Translations under genes and position numbers: made by a program
Part shown: piece by piece, positions 6,016 to 6,505 of the stretch
Position numbering within the stretch: position 1 is the stretch's first letter
Layout: each line of letters opens with the position of its first letter
Source: an uncultured Bacteroidales bacterium
GTDB taxonomy: Bacteria; Bacteroidota; Bacteroidia; Bacteroidales; UBA932
Reading direction: 5' to 3'
DNA: 6,505 nucleotides
Assembly: GCA_945874815.1 (NCBI GenBank)
Contig: CAMCIE010000084.1
Location: forward strand, 1 to 6,505
Notes under the pieces: model-generated
Told to the model about the DNA's origin: nothing
What the model saw: the letters and a program-made list of their open reading frames with translations, nothing else
Databases searched by the model: none

Positions 6016-6505
6016 ATGCCATTATTGGAGAAAATAGTCATATCCGATTTCCGGAATATTCAGATGCAGGAACTGGAATTCTCGCCCAATATCAATTGCA
6101 TAAGCGGGAACAACGGGGAAGGCAAAACCAATCTTCTGGATGCAATATATTATATGTCAATGACTAAAAGCGCCTTCTCCACATCCGACAGGTTCAATTT
6201 CCGTCATGGCACCGATGAATTCTCCATGTCCGCCACGTACAGGATGGACAACGGATTATCCAGCCGCTTCTCATTGAAAGTCAACGCCAAAGGCGACAAA
6301 AAGCTCCGTCGCGACGACAAACCTTATTCCAGGGTATCGGAACATATTGGCACCCTGCCCATAGTGCTGGTTTCTCCGTCGGACAGCACGATGGTGAGCG
6401 ACTCAGGTGAGGAACGCAGACGTTTCGTCAACTCGGTGCTGTCGCAGATGGACAAGGGCTATCTGTCTGCCCTTCAGCAATATAACCGTCTTCTTCTGCA
6501 GCGCA
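6016..6505 (+). CDS. recF: RecF, DNA replication and repair ATPase (3' end missing)
   Basis: RecF is an SMC/ABC-type ATPase that, with RecO and RecR, helps load RecA at single-strand gaps and restart stalled forks. 163 codons are visible from ATG 6016-6018; the family is about 360-370 residues, so less than half is here. The N-terminus MPLLEKIVISDFRNIQ is the usual RecF opening strand. The Walker A P-loop is GNNGEGKT at 31-38, followed by NLLDAIYYMSMTKSAFS, the conserved helix and loop. LVSPSDSTMVSDSGEERRRF (about 118-137) corresponds to the conserved segment before the coiled arm, and LSALQQYNRLL near the edge starts the arm. Walker B and the signature motif lie beyond the window. It is transcribed divergently from the receptor operon, with a weak GGA as the only possible ribosome site. 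Confidence 0.96.
   Translation, partial: MPLLEKIVISDFRNIQMQELEFSPNINCISGNNGEGKTNLLDAIYYMSMTKSAFSTSDRFNFRHGTDEFSMSATYRMDNGLSSRFSLKVNAKGDKKLRRDDKPYSRVSEHIGTLPIVLVSPSDSTMVSDSGEERRRFVNSVLSQMDKGYLSALQQYNRLLLQR

Overview
The window looks like a chromosomal segment of a member of the Bacteroidota, most likely Bacteroidales. Three things point there. First, it has a TonB-dependent receptor followed directly by a DUF4249 lipoprotein, a pairing known from this phylum. Second, three promoter candidates carry the phylum's TAnnTTTG -7 element. Third, Shine-Dalgarno sequences are weak or absent. Genus cannot be read from the sequence alone.

Layout, left to right. Positions 1-1126 (minus) hold most of murF, the last cytoplasmic Mur ligase of peptidoglycan precursor synthesis; its 3' end is cut off by the window edge. 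Positions 1181-1612 (minus) hold an intact dut (dUTPase), probably co-transcribed with murF from a promoter at 1642-1670. The 134-bp gap above dut also contains a perfect 16-bp palindrome (1684-1699) and three tandem 16-bp repeats (1711-1758) that run into the stop codon of the next gene. Positions 1747-5910 (minus) form a tight three-gene operon with gaps of 4 and 2 bp: an outer-membrane TonB-dependent receptor (3733-5910), a DUF4249 lipoprotein (2688-3728) and a lipoprotein of no family I recognise (1747-2685). Positions 5911-6015 are a compact divergent promoter region. From 6016 on the plus strand the first 163 codons of recF (recombination and replication repair) run off the right end.

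How it fits together. murF, dut and recF are housekeeping genes. The operon between them looks like an envelope uptake or surface-binding module: a TonB-powered outer-membrane pore plus two co-expressed lipoproteins that could assist it, by analogy with SusD-type partners. Its substrate cannot be told from the sequence. The least explained items are the third lipoprotein, the tandem repeat at its stop codon, and the interlocked promoters between the receptor and recF. I saw no RNA genes, CRISPR arrays, insertion sequences or convincing intrinsic terminators. No gene-free stretch exceeds 300 bases.
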